Positions 1 through 11,247 of a DNA stretch of 64,000 nucleotides are shown piece after piece. This DNA is from Zoogloea sp. 1C4 (GTDB lineage Bacteria > Pseudomonadota > Gammaproteobacteria > Burkholderiales > Rhodocyclaceae). Position 1 is the stretch's first letter, and each line of letters starts with the position of its first letter. The position numbers and the translations under genes are program-made. Under the pieces are notes generated by a model, which was not told where the DNA came from, did not search any database, and saw only the letters and a program-made list of their open reading frames with translations. Location of the stretch: contig NZ_SSXU01000007.1 of assembly GCF_009469605.1 (NCBI RefSeq), forward strand, positions 186,001-250,000, read 5' to 3'.

Positions 1-1
1 C

Positions 2-109
2 ATCATCGGCATCTCCACCAAGGTTCGGGTGATGGACTTCGACAGCATCCCGCGCACCCAGACCGGCAAGGCCCGTCGCGTGATCGACGAACGCCCCAAG
101 CAGCTTTAA
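2..109 (+). CDS. paaK: Phenylacetate-CoA ligase, C-terminal end (partial)
   Basis: This is the last 35 codons of a gene that enters from the left edge. The peptide ends in a lysine/arginine-rich tail with the TGKARRVIDERP motif typical of the C-terminal lid of phenylacetate-CoA ligases, AMP-forming enzymes that make phenylacetyl-CoA from phenylacetate, CoA and ATP in the cytoplasm. The stop is TAA at 107-109, and paaJ follows 13 bases later with its ribosome binding site AAGGAG just after the stop, so the two are co-transcribed. The identification rests on the short tail plus the surrounding paa genes. Confidence 0.8.
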   Translation: MIGISTKVRVMDFDSIPRTQTGKARRVIDERPKQL

Positions 110-122
110 GGAGAACCGGTCG

Positions 123-1328
<1,206 letters not shown>

Positions 1329-1434
1329 GGGGAATTGGGTAATGGGAAGTAGGGAGTAGGGGGCGGGCTGGACGCGGGTGCGCTGGCGATCGTGAGCGCA
1401 CCTGTCCCAAGCCCGATCCCACTCCCCACTACCT
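1329..1434. repeat. G-rich arm and C-rich arm of heptamer-type repeats
   Basis: The gap between paaJ and the substrate-binding protein gene holds a G-rich run (about 1329-1367, degenerate units such as TAATGGG and AGTAGGG) and, after a 45-base spacer, a C-rich run (about 1411-1434, CCCACTCCCCACTACC). The arms are complementary enough to fold into a long imperfect hairpin. The same arrangement occurs at 2631-2775 and 6307-6392. Confidence 0.7.
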
Positions 1435-1470
1435 CGGACCCGAATAAGGACCAAAGAGGAGACAAAAACC

Positions 1471-2622
1471 ATGAACAAAAGAACCACCCTGAAGACCCTT
1501 TTCGCCGGCACCGTGCTTGCCCTTGGCAGCTTCGCCGCGATTGCCAACGAGCCGATCAAGATCGGTTCGATCCTGTCCGTCACCGGCCCGGCCGCCTTCC
1601 TGGGCGACCCGGAGCTGAAGACCCTCCAGCTCTACGTGGAGGACATCAACAAGAAGGGCGGCGTGCTCGGTCGCCAGATCCAGCTGGTGCACTACGACGA
1701 CGGCAGCGACGCCAACAAGGCCAACGGCTTTGCCAAGCGCCTGATCGATGACGACAAGGTGGACCTGATCGTCGGTGGCACCACCACTGGCTCCACCATG
1801 TCCACCGTGCCGCTGGTCGAGAAGGCCGGCGTGCCCTTCATCTCCCTGGCGGGCGCCGTGGTGATCGTCGAGCCGGTCAAGAAGTTCGTCTTCAAGACCC
1901 CGCACACCGACCGCATGGCCGCCGAGAAGGTCTTCGAGGACATGAAGAAGCGTGGCATCAGCAAGGTGGCGCTGCTCTCCGAGACCAGCGGTTTCGGCCA
2001 GTCCGGCAAGAAGGAGACCGAGGCCGTCGCCGCCAAGTACGGCGTGACCCTGGTGGCCAGCGAAACCTACGGGCCGAAGGACACCGACATGAGCCCGCAG
2101 CTCACCAAGATCAAGAACACCGCCGGCGTGCAGGCCGTGTTCGTGTTCGGCCTTGGTCAGGGCCCGGCCATCGTCACCAAGAACTACAAGCAGCTGGGCA
2201 TCACGCTGCCCCTTTACCAGTCCCACGGCGTGGCGTCGGATGAGTTCCTGAAGCTCGCCGGCCCGGCTGCCGAAGGCGTGCGCCTGCCGTCCCCGGCCCA
2301 GCTGATTCCCGAGAAGCTGCCCGCCGGCGACCCGCAGAAGCCCGTCGTGACCGCCTACGACAAGGCCTACAAGGAGCGCTACAAGCAGGACGTGTCCACC
2401 TTTGGCGGCTACGCCTACGACGGCCTGATGATCGCCGTCGATGCCATCAAGCGTGCCGGCTCCACCGACAAGGCCAAGGTCCGCGACGCCATCGAAGCCA
2501 CCAAGGGCTTCGTGGGCACCAGCGGCACCTTCAACATGTCGCCCACCGACCACATGGGCCTCGACCTGTCGGCCTTCCGCATGCTCGAAGTCAAGGGCGG
2601 CGACTGGACCATCTCGAAGTGA
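1471..2622 (+). CDS. ABC transporter substrate-binding protein, branched-chain amino acid (LivK) type
   Basis: A 383-residue periplasmic binding protein of the Leu/Ile/Val family (type I fold). Residues 1 to about 24 form a signal peptide (KR-rich start, hydrophobic core, AIANE cleavage region). The mature protein starts with EPIKIGSILSVTGPAAFLGD, the usual opening of this family, and keeps the GGTTTGSTMSTVPL and LAGAVV segments that line the ligand cleft. The start has GAGGAG upstream. No permease or ATPase genes follow, so its partners must lie elsewhere, perhaps to the left of the window. The position inside a paa cluster suggests that it delivers phenylacetate or a related aromatic acid; that is inference. 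Confidence 0.88.
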   Translation: MNKRTTLKTLFAGTVLALGSFAAIANEPIKIGSILSVTGPAAFLGDPELKTLQLYVEDINKKGGVLGRQIQLVHYDDGSDANKANGFAKRLIDDDKVDLIVGGTTTGSTMSTVPLVEKAGVPFISLAGAVVIVEPVKKFVFKTPHTDRMAAEKVFEDMKKRGISKVALLSETSGFGQSGKKETEAVAAKYGVTLVASETYGPKDTDMSPQLTKIKNTAGVQAVFVFGLGQGPAIVTKNYKQLGITLPLYQSHGVASDEFLKLAGPAAEGVRLPSPAQLIPEKLPAGDPQKPVVTAYDKAYKERYKQDVSTFGGYAYDGLMIAVDAIKRAGSTDKAKVRDAIEATKGFVGTSGTFNMSPTDHMGLDLSAFRMLEVKGGDWTISK

Positions 2623-2630
2623 GGAGAGGC

Positions 2631-2775
2631 GGGTAGTGGGAAGTGGGTAATAGGTAATTGGTAATGGGGAGTGGGGTTTTGCCGGGTGCGCTGACGAGGG
2701 TGAGAGCCGGGCAATTCAGGCTAGGTCCCCCCCACTTCCCACTTCCCACTTCCAACTTCCCACCTCCCGCTCCCC
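2631..2775. repeat. Paired G-rich and C-rich heptamer arms
   Basis: Between the binding-protein gene and the hydratase gene a G-rich arm (2631-2677, units GGGTAGT, GGGAAGT, GGTAATG) is followed, after a 47-base spacer, by a C-rich arm (2725-2775, repeated CCCACTT). The arms can pair to form a large imperfect stem. No gene is seen in this gap. Confidence 0.75.
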
Positions 2776-2791
2776 TGAGCCACCAACAATC

Positions 2792-3580
2792 ATGACGACC
2801 TACTCAACCCTGGAAATCGAACTCGCTGGCCGCGTGGCGACGATCTGGATGAACCGTCCGGAGGTGTTCAACGCCTTCGACGAGGCGCTGATCGCCGACC
2901 TGCGCGACGCGTGCATCGAGCTCGACGCCGACGCCAGCGTGCGCGTGGTGGTGCTGGGCGGCCGCGGGCGGCATTTTTCTGCCGGCGCCGACCTCAACTG
3001 GATGCGCCGCGCATCCGGCTACAGCGAAGCCGAGAACCTCGACGACGCCCGCCGCTTCAGCGCCATGCTGCGCGGCCTGTCCGAGATGTCCAAGCCGACC
3101 ATTGCCCGGGTGCAGGGCGCGGCCCTCGGTGGCGGCACCGGCCTTGCGGCGGCCTGTGACATGGCGATCGCGGCGTCCGACGCCAGCTTTTCCACCTCGG
3201 AAGTGAAGTTCGGAATCATCCCCGCGGTCATCAGCCCCTACGTGCTGCGCGCGGTCGGGCCGCGCCACGCGCTGCGCCTGTTCCAGAGCGCCGAGAAGAT
3301 CGACGCCCAGCGGGCGCTCGCCATCGGGTTGGTGGGCGAGGTGGTGGCGCTGGATCAACTGGATGCCGCGGTGGCAAAGCTGGCCGAAACGCTGGTCGGC
3401 TGCGCCCCCCAGGCCCAGAAGGCCGCCAAGGACCTGATCGCCGCGATCAACGCCCGCCCCATCGACGATGCGGTGAGCGAGGAAACCGCCCAGCGCATCG
3501 CCCGTCGGCGTGCCACCGACGAGGCCAGGGACGGCATCGCCGCCTTCCTCGAAAAGCGCGCCCCGGCCTGGCTGCGCTGA
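2792..3580 (+). CDS. Enoyl-CoA hydratase/isomerase family protein (LiuC-like signature)
   Basis: A 262-residue crotonase-fold protein. It has the oxyanion-hole segment FSAGADLNW near residue 62 and the second conserved loop ALGGGTGLAAACDMAIA. The first catalytic glutamate of classical crotonases (GGGCEL) is glycine here, while the second is kept in STSEVKFGIIPAVISP. This pattern, with SEV..G..PAVISP, resembles methylglutaconyl-CoA hydratases of leucine degradation (LiuC). Its place between paaJ and paaA suggests service in phenylacetate degradation, possibly hydration of 2,3-dehydroadipyl-CoA (PaaF role), but sequence alone does not settle this. The start ATG has no strong ribosome binding site. 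Confidence 0.85.
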   Translation: MTTYSTLEIELAGRVATIWMNRPEVFNAFDEALIADLRDACIELDADASVRVVVLGGRGRHFSAGADLNWMRRASGYSEAENLDDARRFSAMLRGLSEMSKPTIARVQGAALGGGTGLAAACDMAIAASDASFSTSEVKFGIIPAVISPYVLRAVGPRHALRLFQSAEKIDAQRALAIGLVGEVVALDQLDAAVAKLAETLVGCAPQAQKAAKDLIAAINARPIDDAVSEETAQRIARRRATDEARDGIAAFLEKRAPAWLR

Positions 3581-3618
3581 ACGCGTCAGCCCCCGAATAA
3601 CCCAGCAGGAGAACACAC

Positions 3619-4628
<1,010 letters not shown>

Positions 4629-4632
<4 letters not shown>

Positions 4633-4988
4633 GCAACGCACAACCGTTTGAAGGTGCTCGCACCGAAGCCCGCCAGGGCGGAGGTAGTTCATCCACCACC
4701 CCCGCACTCAAGGAATGGCCCCTCTGGGAAGTTTTCGTCCGCAGCAAGCAGGGCCTCGAGCACAAGCACTGCGGCAGCCTGCACGCCGCTGATGCGTCCC
4801 AGGCGCTGCACATGGCGCGTGATGTTTACACCCGCCGCCAGGAAGGCGTGAGCATCTGGGTCGTGCCATCCGCCGCCATCACCGCCAGCAACCCGGATGA
4901 CAAGGGCGAGCTGTTCGACCCGGCCGCCGACAAGATCTACCGCCACCCGACCTTCTACGAGATCCCGGAAGAAGTGGGGCACATGTGA
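4629..4988 (+). CDS. paaB: 1,2-phenylacetyl-CoA epoxidase subunit B
   Basis: A 119-residue small subunit of the phenylacetyl-CoA epoxidase complex. After a variable N-terminus of about 30 residues it shows the conserved core [19 protein letters not shown], the segment [16 protein letters not shown] and the C-terminal [18 protein letters not shown]. PaaB is not catalytic; it is needed for a functional complex in vivo. It overlaps paaA by four bases and paaC by one. The N-terminal extension is somewhat longer than in E. coli PaaB (about 95 residues). Confidence 0.96.
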
Positions 4989-5770
4989 TGAGCGCAATCG
5001 CCGACTACATTCTTCACCTGGCCGACAACGCCGTGGTGCTGGGCCAGCGCAACGCCGAATGGTGCGGCCATGGCCCGATCCTCGAGGAAGACCTGGCGCT
5101 CGCCAACGTCAGCCTCGACCTGATCGGCCAGGCCCGGCTGCTCTACCAGCGCGCCGCCACGCTGCTGGGCGGTGACGCCACCGAAGACAGCCTGGCCTAT
5201 TTCCGCGACGCCGCCGAGTTTCGCAACTACACGCTGCTGGAGCTGCCGCACCACGGCCCGCTGGTCGGCTATGCCGCCTCGGACCGGGACTACGCCACCA
5301 CCATCGTCCGCAACTTTCTGTACTCCGCGCTGATGGTCCAGCTGTGGGAGGGGCTCACGAAGTCGTCCGACAGCGAGCTCGCCGCCATCGCCGCCAAGTC
5401 GCTCAAGGAAGCCAGTTACCACCTGCACCACGCCCGCGACTGGCTGGTGCGGCTGGGCGACGGCACCGACGAATCCCACGCCCGGGTGCAGGCCGCGGTG
5501 GACCACCTGATGCCCTACACCGAGGAGTTCTGGACCCCCAGCCCGGCCGAAAGCGCCGCGGCGGCCGCCGGCGTGGGTGTGGACGTGCGCAGCCTGCGCG
5601 CCGGCTGGGACGCGCTGGTGAATGACGCCTTCGCCGAAGCCACGGTGACCCGCCCGGCTTTCCGCGGGTATGTGACCGAGGGCAAGGTGGGCGTGCATTC
5701 CGAGCACCTGGGCTTCCTGCTCACCGAGATGCAGAGCCTCGCCCGGGCGCATCCCGGCGCGACGTGGTGA
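4988..5770 (+). CDS. paaC: 1,2-phenylacetyl-CoA epoxidase, structural subunit C
   Basis: A 260-residue ferritin-fold protein related to PaaA that forms the PaaAC heterodimer core but does not bind the catalytic iron pair. Recognisable segments are DNAVVLGQRNAEWCGHGP, EDLALANVSLDLIGQARLLY and KEASYHLHHARDWLVRLGDGT. The ATG at 4988 shares its first base with the paaB stop (TGATG); a GTG one codon earlier (4985) is also possible but less likely. Spacing to paaD is four bases, so the epoxidase genes form one tight operon. Confidence 0.96.
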   Translation: MSAIADYILHLADNAVVLGQRNAEWCGHGPILEEDLALANVSLDLIGQARLLYQRAATLLGGDATEDSLAYFRDAAEFRNYTLLELPHHGPLVGYAASDRDYATTIVRNFLYSALMVQLWEGLTKSSDSELAAIAAKSLKEASYHLHHARDWLVRLGDGTDESHARVQAAVDHLMPYTEEFWTPSPAESAAAAAGVGVDVRSLRAGWDALVNDAFAEATVTRPAFRGYVTEGKVGVHSEHLGFLLTEMQSLARAHPGATW

Positions 5771-5774
5771 TGCC

Positions 5775-6305
5775 ATGAGCGCGATGCCGATGCCAGCGCA
5801 GGCCCCGGACGAGCTCATCGACCGGGTGCTGACCGCCCTCGACAGCCTCACCGACCCGGAGATCCCGGTCGTCACCCTGCGCGAGCTGGGGATCCTGCGC
5901 GACGTGCGGATGACCGACGAGGGCCTGGAGGTGGTCATCACGCCCACCTACAGCGGTTGCCCGGCGATGGGGCAGATCGAAGACGACGTGCGTGCCACGC
6001 TCGCCGGCATCGGCATCGCCGCGCGGGTGGTGACGCGCCTGTCGCCGGCGTGGACCACCGACTGGATGAGCGAGGCCGCCAAGGAGAAGCTCCGCGCCTA
6101 CGGCATCGCGCCGCCCCACCGCCTGCCGGCGCCGGAGGTGGGCGTGGTGCGCTTCATGCGGAAGCCGGCGGCGGAAACCGTGGCCTGCCCCCAGTGCGGC
6201 TCCACCAACACCACGCTCACGTCCCAGTTCGGCTCCACCGCCTGCAAGGCGCTGTACCGCTGCCTCGACTGCCGCGAGCCGTTCGACTATTTCAAACCGT
6301 ATTGA
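5775..6305 (+). CDS. paaD: Phenylacetyl-CoA epoxidase maturation protein D
   Basis: A 176-residue protein of the MIP18/DUF59 family with an added zinc ribbon. Residues 10-100 match the DUF59 fold (LTDPEIPVVTLRELGIL and TPTYSGCPAMGQIE). The C-terminus has a CPQC...CLDC ribbon ending FDYFKPY. PaaD is thought to act in assembly of the iron or iron-sulfur centres of the epoxidase system, probably for PaaE. It begins four bases after paaC. The gap to paaE (98 bases) is unusually long for this operon and contains a repeat hairpin. Confidence 0.95.
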   Translation: MSAMPMPAQAPDELIDRVLTALDSLTDPEIPVVTLRELGILRDVRMTDEGLEVVITPTYSGCPAMGQIEDDVRATLAGIGIAARVVTRLSPAWTTDWMSEAAKEKLRAYGIAPPHRLPAPEVGVVRFMRKPAAETVACPQCGSTNTTLTSQFGSTACKALYRCLDCREPFDYFKPY

Positions 6306-6306
6306 G

Positions 6307-6392
6307 GCGGGGGTGGGGAATGGGTAGTGGGAAATAGGGAGTAGGCACGGTCCCCCACTCCCCACTTCCTGTTCCCTACTACCCACTCCCCC
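6307..6392. repeat. Heptamer-type inverted repeat inside the paa operon (paaD-paaE gap)
   Basis: A G-rich arm (6307-6345: GGGGGTGGGG, then GGGTAGTGGG and variants) is followed within a few bases by its near complement (6350-6392: CCCCCACTCCCCACTT, then CTACTACCCACTCCCCC). Here the spacer is only about five bases, so a strong hairpin is expected in the mRNA just before the AGGAG of paaE. Confidence 0.8.
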
Positions 6393-6403
6393 AGGAGCCC
6401 CCC

Positions 6404-7498
6404 ATGTCAGCCCCCCGTTTCCACGACCTCACCGTCAAGCGCGTCAGCCCCGAAGCGGCTGGCGCGGTGGCGATCACCTTTGCCATCCCCGACGACGCCC
6501 GCGAGCGATTCGCCTTCGAGCCGGGCCAGTTCCTGACCCTGCGTGCCACCATCAACGGCCAGGACGTGCGCCGCAGCTACTCCATCAGCTGCCCGCGCAG
6601 CCGGCTCGCCAAGGCCGGCGAGCTGGAAGTGGGCATCCGCCCCGTCGACGGCGGCGTGTTTTCCAACTGGGCGGCCCAGTCGGTCAAGGCCGGCGACACC
6701 ATCCAGGTGATGCCACCGGACGGCCGCTTTACGGTGAAGAAGCAGCGCGCCATCCACCGGGTGGGCTTTGCCGCCGGTTCGGGCATCACGCCGATCCTGT
6801 CCATCGCCGCCACCACGCTCGAAGAGCAGCCCGAATCCAAGTTCACGCTGGTCTACGGTAACCGCCGCATGTCGTCGGTGATGTTCAACGAAGCCCTGCA
6901 GGATCTGAAGGATCGCTACCGCGACCGCCTCACGCTGATCCACATCCTGTCCCGTCAGGCCCAGGAAGTCGATCTGCTCCAGGGCCGCATCGACGCCGAC
7001 AAGGTGAAGGCCGTGGTGGCCTCGCTGCTGCCGGCGGCGAGCATGGATGAAGTCTTCATCTGCGGCCCCGAGGCGATGATCGACGCCACCCAGCAGGCGC
7101 TGCTGGAAGTCGGCGTGCGCCCGGATCGCATCTACACCGAGCGCTTCACCGCCAACACCCCGCTGCCCGCAGGCAAGGTGCCCACCGGCACCCGCGACCC
7201 GGCGAGCGAGGCGGCCAAGTCGGTGGCCCTCACCGTGATCCTCGACGGCAAGGAGCACGAGATGGCGATGGCGCCCCACGAGCACGTGCTAGACGTGGCC
7301 CTCAACGCGGGGCTGGATCTGCCCTTCTCGTGCAAGGCCGGGGTGTGCTGCACCTGCCGCGCCAAGGTGATGGAGGGCAGCGTGGAGATGGACAAGAATT
7401 TCACGCTGGAAGCCGCCGAGATGGATCAGGGCTTCGTGCTCAGCTGCCAGGCGCGCCCCACCAGCGGGCGGCTGCTGGTGAGTTTCGACGAGCGCTGA
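6404..7498 (+). CDS. paaE: Phenylacetyl-CoA epoxidase reductase subunit E
   Basis: A 364-residue electron-transfer subunit that passes electrons from NADPH through FAD and a [2Fe-2S] cluster to the PaaA diiron centre. The order is FAD domain (RRSYSISCP near residue 62), NAD(P) domain (GFAAGSGITPILSI near 122, CGPEAMID near 223) and a C-terminal plant-type ferredoxin with the CKAGVCCTC cysteine group near 309 and the last ligand in VLSCQARP. AGGAG lies seven bases before the ATG. A Rho-independent terminator follows, ending the paa operon. Confidence 0.97.
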   Translation: MSAPRFHDLTVKRVSPEAAGAVAITFAIPDDARERFAFEPGQFLTLRATINGQDVRRSYSISCPRSRLAKAGELEVGIRPVDGGVFSNWAAQSVKAGDTIQVMPPDGRFTVKKQRAIHRVGFAAGSGITPILSIAATTLEEQPESKFTLVYGNRRMSSVMFNEALQDLKDRYRDRLTLIHILSRQAQEVDLLQGRIDADKVKAVVASLLPAASMDEVFICGPEAMIDATQQALLEVGVRPDRIYTERFTANTPLPAGKVPTGTRDPASEAAKSVALTVILDGKEHEMAMAPHEHVLDVALNAGLDLPFSCKAGVCCTCRAKVMEGSVEMDKNFTLEAAEMDQGFVLSCQARPTSGRLLVSFDER

Positions 7499-7516
7499 AA
7501 CGCGCCCCAAAGCAAG

Positions 7517-7547
7517 ACGGCCCGGTTGAACCCGGGCCGTTTTGTTT
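7517..7547. terminator. Intrinsic terminator between paaE and a convergent chemoreceptor gene
   Basis: A nine-base perfect stem (ACGGCCCGG / CCGGGCCGT) with a six-base loop is followed by TTTGTTT. It ends the paa transcript and can work in both directions, since the chemoreceptor gene ends at 7556 on the other strand. Confidence 0.85.
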
Positions 7548-7555
7548 GTGCTGCC

Positions 7556-9607
7556 TCAGTGCGCTACCCGGAAGCGGTCCACCGCCTCCGACATGCGCCG
7601 CGAGAGGCGGGCGAGGGTGCTCGCCGCGCCCAGCGCTTCCCGGGCCGAGGCGTCGTTCTGGCCGGAGATCCGGCTGATCCGTGCCACCTCTTCGCCGATG
7701 CCGCTGCTGGCGGCGGCCTGCTGACGCAGGCTGGCCGACATCTCGGCGGCGATGGTGGCCACCTCTTCGGCGCCGGCTTCGATCACGCTCATGGTGCGGC
7801 CGGAGGCTTCCACCTTCTCCACCCCCGTTGCCACCTGCTGGCGTGCGGAGGCCATGCCCTGGATCGCGTCGCTGGTTCCAGTCTGGATGGATTCGACGAC
7901 CCGGGCGATCTCCTGGGTGGAGGCCGCGGTGCGTTCGGCCAGCTTGCGCACCTCGTCGGCCACCACCGCAAAGCCGCGGCCCTGTTCGCCGGCGCGGGCG
8001 GCTTCGATGGCGGCGTTGAGGGCCAGCAGATTGGTCTGATCGGCCACCTCGCGGATCACGCTCACCACGGTCGAGATGTGCTCCGACGCTTCACCCAGGT
8101 GCTGGATGCGCTCGGCGGCGGCCGAGACGGCCTGCTCGATGCTCGCCATCTGGGCGATCACGTCGCGGGTGGCCTCCTGCCCGCGGGCCGCCTGCTGGCG
8201 GGTCTCGCGGGTGTGGGCGTCGGCGCTGCGGGCGTTGTCGCTCACCATCCGGATGCTCGCCGCCATCTGGCCCACGCCGCTGGCCATGGCATGGGAGGCG
8301 TCATTCTGGGTCGCCGCCGCGCCGGCCAGGGCTTCCGAGGTGCGGGAGAGGGTGGCCGCGGTCTCCTCGATCTCGGTCGCCTGCTGGCGCAGCTCGGCGA
8401 TCAGTGCGCCGACGTTCTGGGCGGTGGCGTCGATGTTGTTGGCGATGATGTGCAGCTCGTTGCGGGTGCCTTCCTCGTGGGGCTCGCGGCGGATGCGCGC
8501 CTGCAGATCGCCTGCACCGATGCGCCCGAGCACCTCGACGATGGCCTTCACCGGTCGCATCTGGTGGGTGATGAAGGTGTAGAGCAGCAGCGACAGCACC
8601 AGCGCCGCCACCGATGCGGCGATCAGGATGATGTTGCGCAGGGCCGTGCTCTCGGCGGTGAAGTCCTCCATGTAACCGCCGCCAGCCACCACCAGGCCGC
8701 CCAGGCTGTCGGTGTGCTCGTAGTAGGCGATCTTGGTCCGGGATGCGCCGTCCCGGTCCTTCCAGGGATAGGTGATGCTGCCGCCGCCGCCCGTCAGCAT
8801 TCGTTCAAGCGGTTGGCCGCCTTCGGCGTCGTGGATCTCGGTGGCGTTCTTGCCCGCCAGTACCGGATGGAAAATCATCAAGCCCTTCTCGTTGCCCTTG
8901 GCGCGCACCAGGAAGGCATAACCACTATTGCCGAACTTGAGGCTCTCCAGCGCCGTCTTCAGGCTGCCGAAGGCGCCGGTGAGGTCGAAACCGACGAAAA
9001 GCGCGCCCACCACCTTGCCGTCCTTGTCGCGGGCGGGGGAGTACTTGGTCATGTACTGGCGGCCGAAGAGCTTGGCGACGCCCAGATAGGTTTCCCCGGC
9101 GATGAGCTTGGCCTTGGCGGGATGGTCGGCGGCGAGCGCGGTGCCGACGGCCCGCTCGCCGGATTCGGTCTTGAGCGAGGTGCTCACCCGCACGAAGTCG
9201 TCGCCCTTGCGCACGAACACCGTCGCAACGCCGCCCGAGCTGCGCGCGAACGCGTCGACGCTGGTGAAGTCGAGGTTGACTGGCTTGCCCTGATATTCGA
9301 GCAGCGGTGTATCGACCGCGCCCACCGGGATCGAGCGTTCCGGGTGTAGCACGAAGGGTTCGGGAAAGTGGGAGAGGAAGATCGCCGACACCTTGTCGGT
9401 CAGGCCCACGCTGATCTCGTGGGTGGTGTCCACCAGCTGGCGCAGGCCGTGGATGTGGCCCTTCACCTCCCGCTCGGCGTGCTCCAGGCCAAGGCGGTAG
9501 GTGTAGGACGAGACAAACAGCGCCAGTCCGAGTATGACCAGCCCGCCCAGCAGAATGGATGCACCCACGAACTGGTGACTCAGGGACATCCGGTTGATCG
9601 ATTTCAT
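7556..9607 (-). CDS. Methyl-accepting chemotaxis protein with a periplasmic Cache-type sensor
   Basis: A 683-residue transmembrane chemoreceptor. The start [13 protein letters not shown] is preceded by GGGGGAG; the frame stays open further upstream but without another good start. TM1 covers residues 15-37. A periplasmic domain of about 260 residues has features of the Cache_3/Cache_2 group ([48 protein letters not shown]). TM2 is near 325-345, followed by HAMP and the signalling domain with the invariant hairpin tip [26 protein letters not shown]. It lies convergent to paaE; a link to aromatic-acid chemotaxis is possible but is inference from position only. Confidence 0.94.
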   Translation of the reverse strand: MKSINRMSLSHQFVGASILLGGLVILGLALFVSSYTYRLGLEHAEREVKGHIHGLRQLVDTTHEISVGLTDKVSAIFLSHFPEPFVLHPERSIPVGAVDTPLLEYQGKPVNLDFTSVDAFARSSGGVATVFVRKGDDFVRVSTSLKTESGERAVGTALAADHPAKAKLIAGETYLGVAKLFGRQYMTKYSPARDKDGKVVGALFVGFDLTGAFGSLKTALESLKFGNSGYAFLVRAKGNEKGLMIFHPVLAGKNATEIHDAEGGQPLERMLTGGGGSITYPWKDRDGASRTKIAYYEHTDSLGGLVVAGGGYMEDFTAESTALRNIILIAASVAALVLSLLLYTFITHQMRPVKAIVEVLGRIGAGDLQARIRREPHEEGTRNELHIIANNIDATAQNVGALIAELRQQATEIEETAATLSRTSEALAGAAATQNDASHAMASGVGQMAASIRMVSDNARSADAHTRETRQQAARGQEATRDVIAQMASIEQAVSAAAERIQHLGEASEHISTVVSVIREVADQTNLLALNAAIEAARAGEQGRGFAVVADEVRKLAERTAASTQEIARVVESIQTGTSDAIQGMASARQQVATGVEKVEASGRTMSVIEAGAEEVATIAAEMSASLRQQAAASSGIGEEVARISRISGQNDASAREALGAASTLARLSRRMSEAVDRFRVAH

Positions 9608-9918
9608 CGTGCTCCCCCACGCCGTCGATGGGCGTCCTCGATTTATTACTAAAGTAATAGGTGATCCTGCTACGGCCGCTCGGCGGAAATCTTGAGCTGG
9701 CCTGCGTTTCGGATGCACGAGGGTGTGACGGATGGCCGCTTTTGGCGCCTGTCTGAAGCGTAATCGATTAGGATTCTCATACTCATTCCGATTGGGCGAT
9801 GTCGGGCGCGAGCATGCGTGCATCCTGACGGCTGGGTTGCGCCCGGAAAACCGGCCCTGAAATGCACAAGGCCCGGTCGAAACCGGGCCTTGCTGGGGAG
9901 GATCGCTGCAGCGCGGGC
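9608..9918. other. Intergenic region between the chemoreceptor and amtB
   Basis: No gene is seen. The region holds a perfect 16-base palindrome TATTACTAAAGTAATA at 9644-9659, about 37 bases before the chemoreceptor ATG; a weak FliA-like promoter on the minus strand (TCAA-N15-GCCGTAGC, 9669-9695); the palindrome TAATCGATTA near 9761; and the amtB terminator near its right end. Confidence 0.5.
9867..9892. terminator. Terminator-like hairpin after amtB
   Basis: An eleven-base perfect stem (CAAGGCCCGGT / ACCGGGCCTTG) with a CGAA loop sits 27 bases beyond the amtB stop. The T-tract on the amtB side is poor, so efficiency is uncertain. Confidence 0.65.
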
Positions 9919-11121
9919 TTACCAGTGGGTTTCCCGGTCCGGCATGGCGGTGATCTTGTGGATCGTCAGGTCGGCGCCTTCGAATTCCTCTTCCGGATCG
10001 AGGCGGATGCCGATGAGGGTCTTCAGCGTGCCATACACGATGGTGCCGCCCGCCAGCGCGATGACAATGCCGGCCAGGGTGCCGGCCAGCTGGGCCACGA
10101 CGCTCACCCCACCAAGGCCACCCAGCGCCGTGGTGCCGAAGATGCCCGCAGCGATGCCGCCCCAGGCGCCGCACAGGCCGTGCAGCGGCCACACGCCGAG
10201 CACGTCGTCAATCTTCCAGCGGTTCTGGGTGACGGTGAAGAGCTGCACGAACAGCACGCCGGCGACGGTGCCGGTGGCCAGCGCGCCGATCGGGTGCATC
10301 AGGTCGGAGCCGGCACACACGGCCACCAGGCCGGCCAGGGGGCCGTTGTGGATGAAGCCCGGGTCGTTCTTGCCCAGCACCATTGCCGCCAGGGTGCCGC
10401 CAACCATCGCCATCAGCGAGTTGAGGGCCACGAGGCCGCTCACCTTGTCGAGGGTCTGGGCGGACATCACGTTGAAGCCGAACCAGCCCACGGTGAGGAT
10501 CCACGCGCCGAGGGCCAGGAAGGGGATGTTGGAAGGCGGGTGGGCGGCCACGTTGCCATCCTTGGTGTAGCGGCCGCGGCGGGCGCCCAGCAGCAGCACC
10601 GCGGGCAGCGCGATCCAGCCACCCACGGCATGCACCACCACCGAGCCGGCGAAGTCGTGGAACTTGGCGCCGGTGACGGCTTCGAGCCAGGGCTGGATGC
10701 CGAAGTTGTCGTTCCAGGCGATGCCTTCAAAGAAGGGATACACAAAGCCGACCAGCAGGAAGGTGGCGATGCTCTGGGGGTGGAACTTGGCCCGCTCGGC
10801 GATGCCGCCGGAGATGATCGCCGGGATGGCCGCCGCGAAGGTGAGCAGGAAGAAGAACTTCACCATCTCGTAGCCGCTCTTCTGGGCCAGCACTTCGGCG
10901 CCGGAGAAGAAATTGACCCCGTAGGCCACGGTGTAGCCGATGAAGAAGTAGGCGATGGCCGACACGCAGAAGTCGGTCAGGATCTTGACCAGCGCGTTGA
11001 CCTGGTTCTTCTTGCGGACGGTGCCGACCTCGAGGAAAGCGAAACCTGCGTGCATCGCAAGCACCATGATGGCGCCGAGCAGCACGAAGAGAACATTACT
11101 GGCGTTGCTTGATTGCTCCAT
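9919..11121 (-). CDS. amtB: Ammonium transporter
   Basis: A 400-residue Amt/MEP/Rh channel that conducts ammonium across the inner membrane. Eleven hydrophobic segments are visible. The first pore histidine lies in [16 protein letters not shown] and the second in [21 protein letters not shown] and [10 protein letters not shown] are further family marks. The ATG at 11121 is chosen because GGAG lies six bases before it; a TTG four codons upstream is also open. It starts straight at TM1, without the cleaved signal of E. coli AmtB. No glnK gene is adjacent, unusual for amtB. A sigma-54 promoter and NtrC-like site lie upstream. Confidence 0.96.
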   Translation of the reverse strand: MEQSSNASNVLFVLLGAIMVLAMHAGFAFLEVGTVRKKNQVNALVKILTDFCVSAIAYFFIGYTVAYGVNFFSGAEVLAQKSGYEMVKFFFLLTFAAAIPAIISGGIAERAKFHPQSIATFLLVGFVYPFFEGIAWNDNFGIQPWLEAVTGAKFHDFAGSVVVHAVGGWIALPAVLLLGARRGRYTKDGNVAAHPPSNIPFLALGAWILTVGWFGFNVMSAQTLDKVSGLVALNSLMAMVGGTLAAMVLGKNDPGFIHNGPLAGLVAVCAGSDLMHPIGALATGTVAGVLFVQLFTVTQNRWKIDDVLGVWPLHGLCGAWGGIAAGIFGTTALGGLGGVSVVAQLAGTLAGIVIALAGGTIVYGTLKTLIGIRLDPEEEFEGADLTIHKITAMPDRETHW

Positions 11122-11151
11122 TTTGGGCTCCAAAATCGAAGCGGAGCACCA

Positions 11152-11167
11152 AGCAGGTGCTGTGCCA
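11152..11167 (-). promoter_or_regulatory. Sigma-54 promoter of amtB
   Basis: On the minus strand the sequence TGGCACAGCACCTGCT matches the RpoN consensus TGGCAC-N5-TTGCW with one change (C for the first T of the -12 box). Its downstream edge is about 30 bases before the amtB ATG. Confidence 0.75.
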
Positions 11168-11230
11168 GTTTTGATTTATCAAAAATTTCAATCAATTCAT
11201 AAACTTGACATGAAGCTTGCACGAAGTTGT

Positions 11231-11247
11231 CGCACTTAAACCGTGCG
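11231..11247 (-). promoter_or_regulatory. Candidate NtrC-binding site
   Basis: CGCAC-TTAAACC-GTGCG is a palindrome with the GCAC-N7-GTGC geometry of NtrC enhancer sites. It is centred about 80 bases upstream of the sigma-54 -24/-12 element of amtB, in the usual range for an enhancer. Together they predict activation under nitrogen limitation. A second, worse half-site (TGCACC) lies at 11261. Confidence 0.6.
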
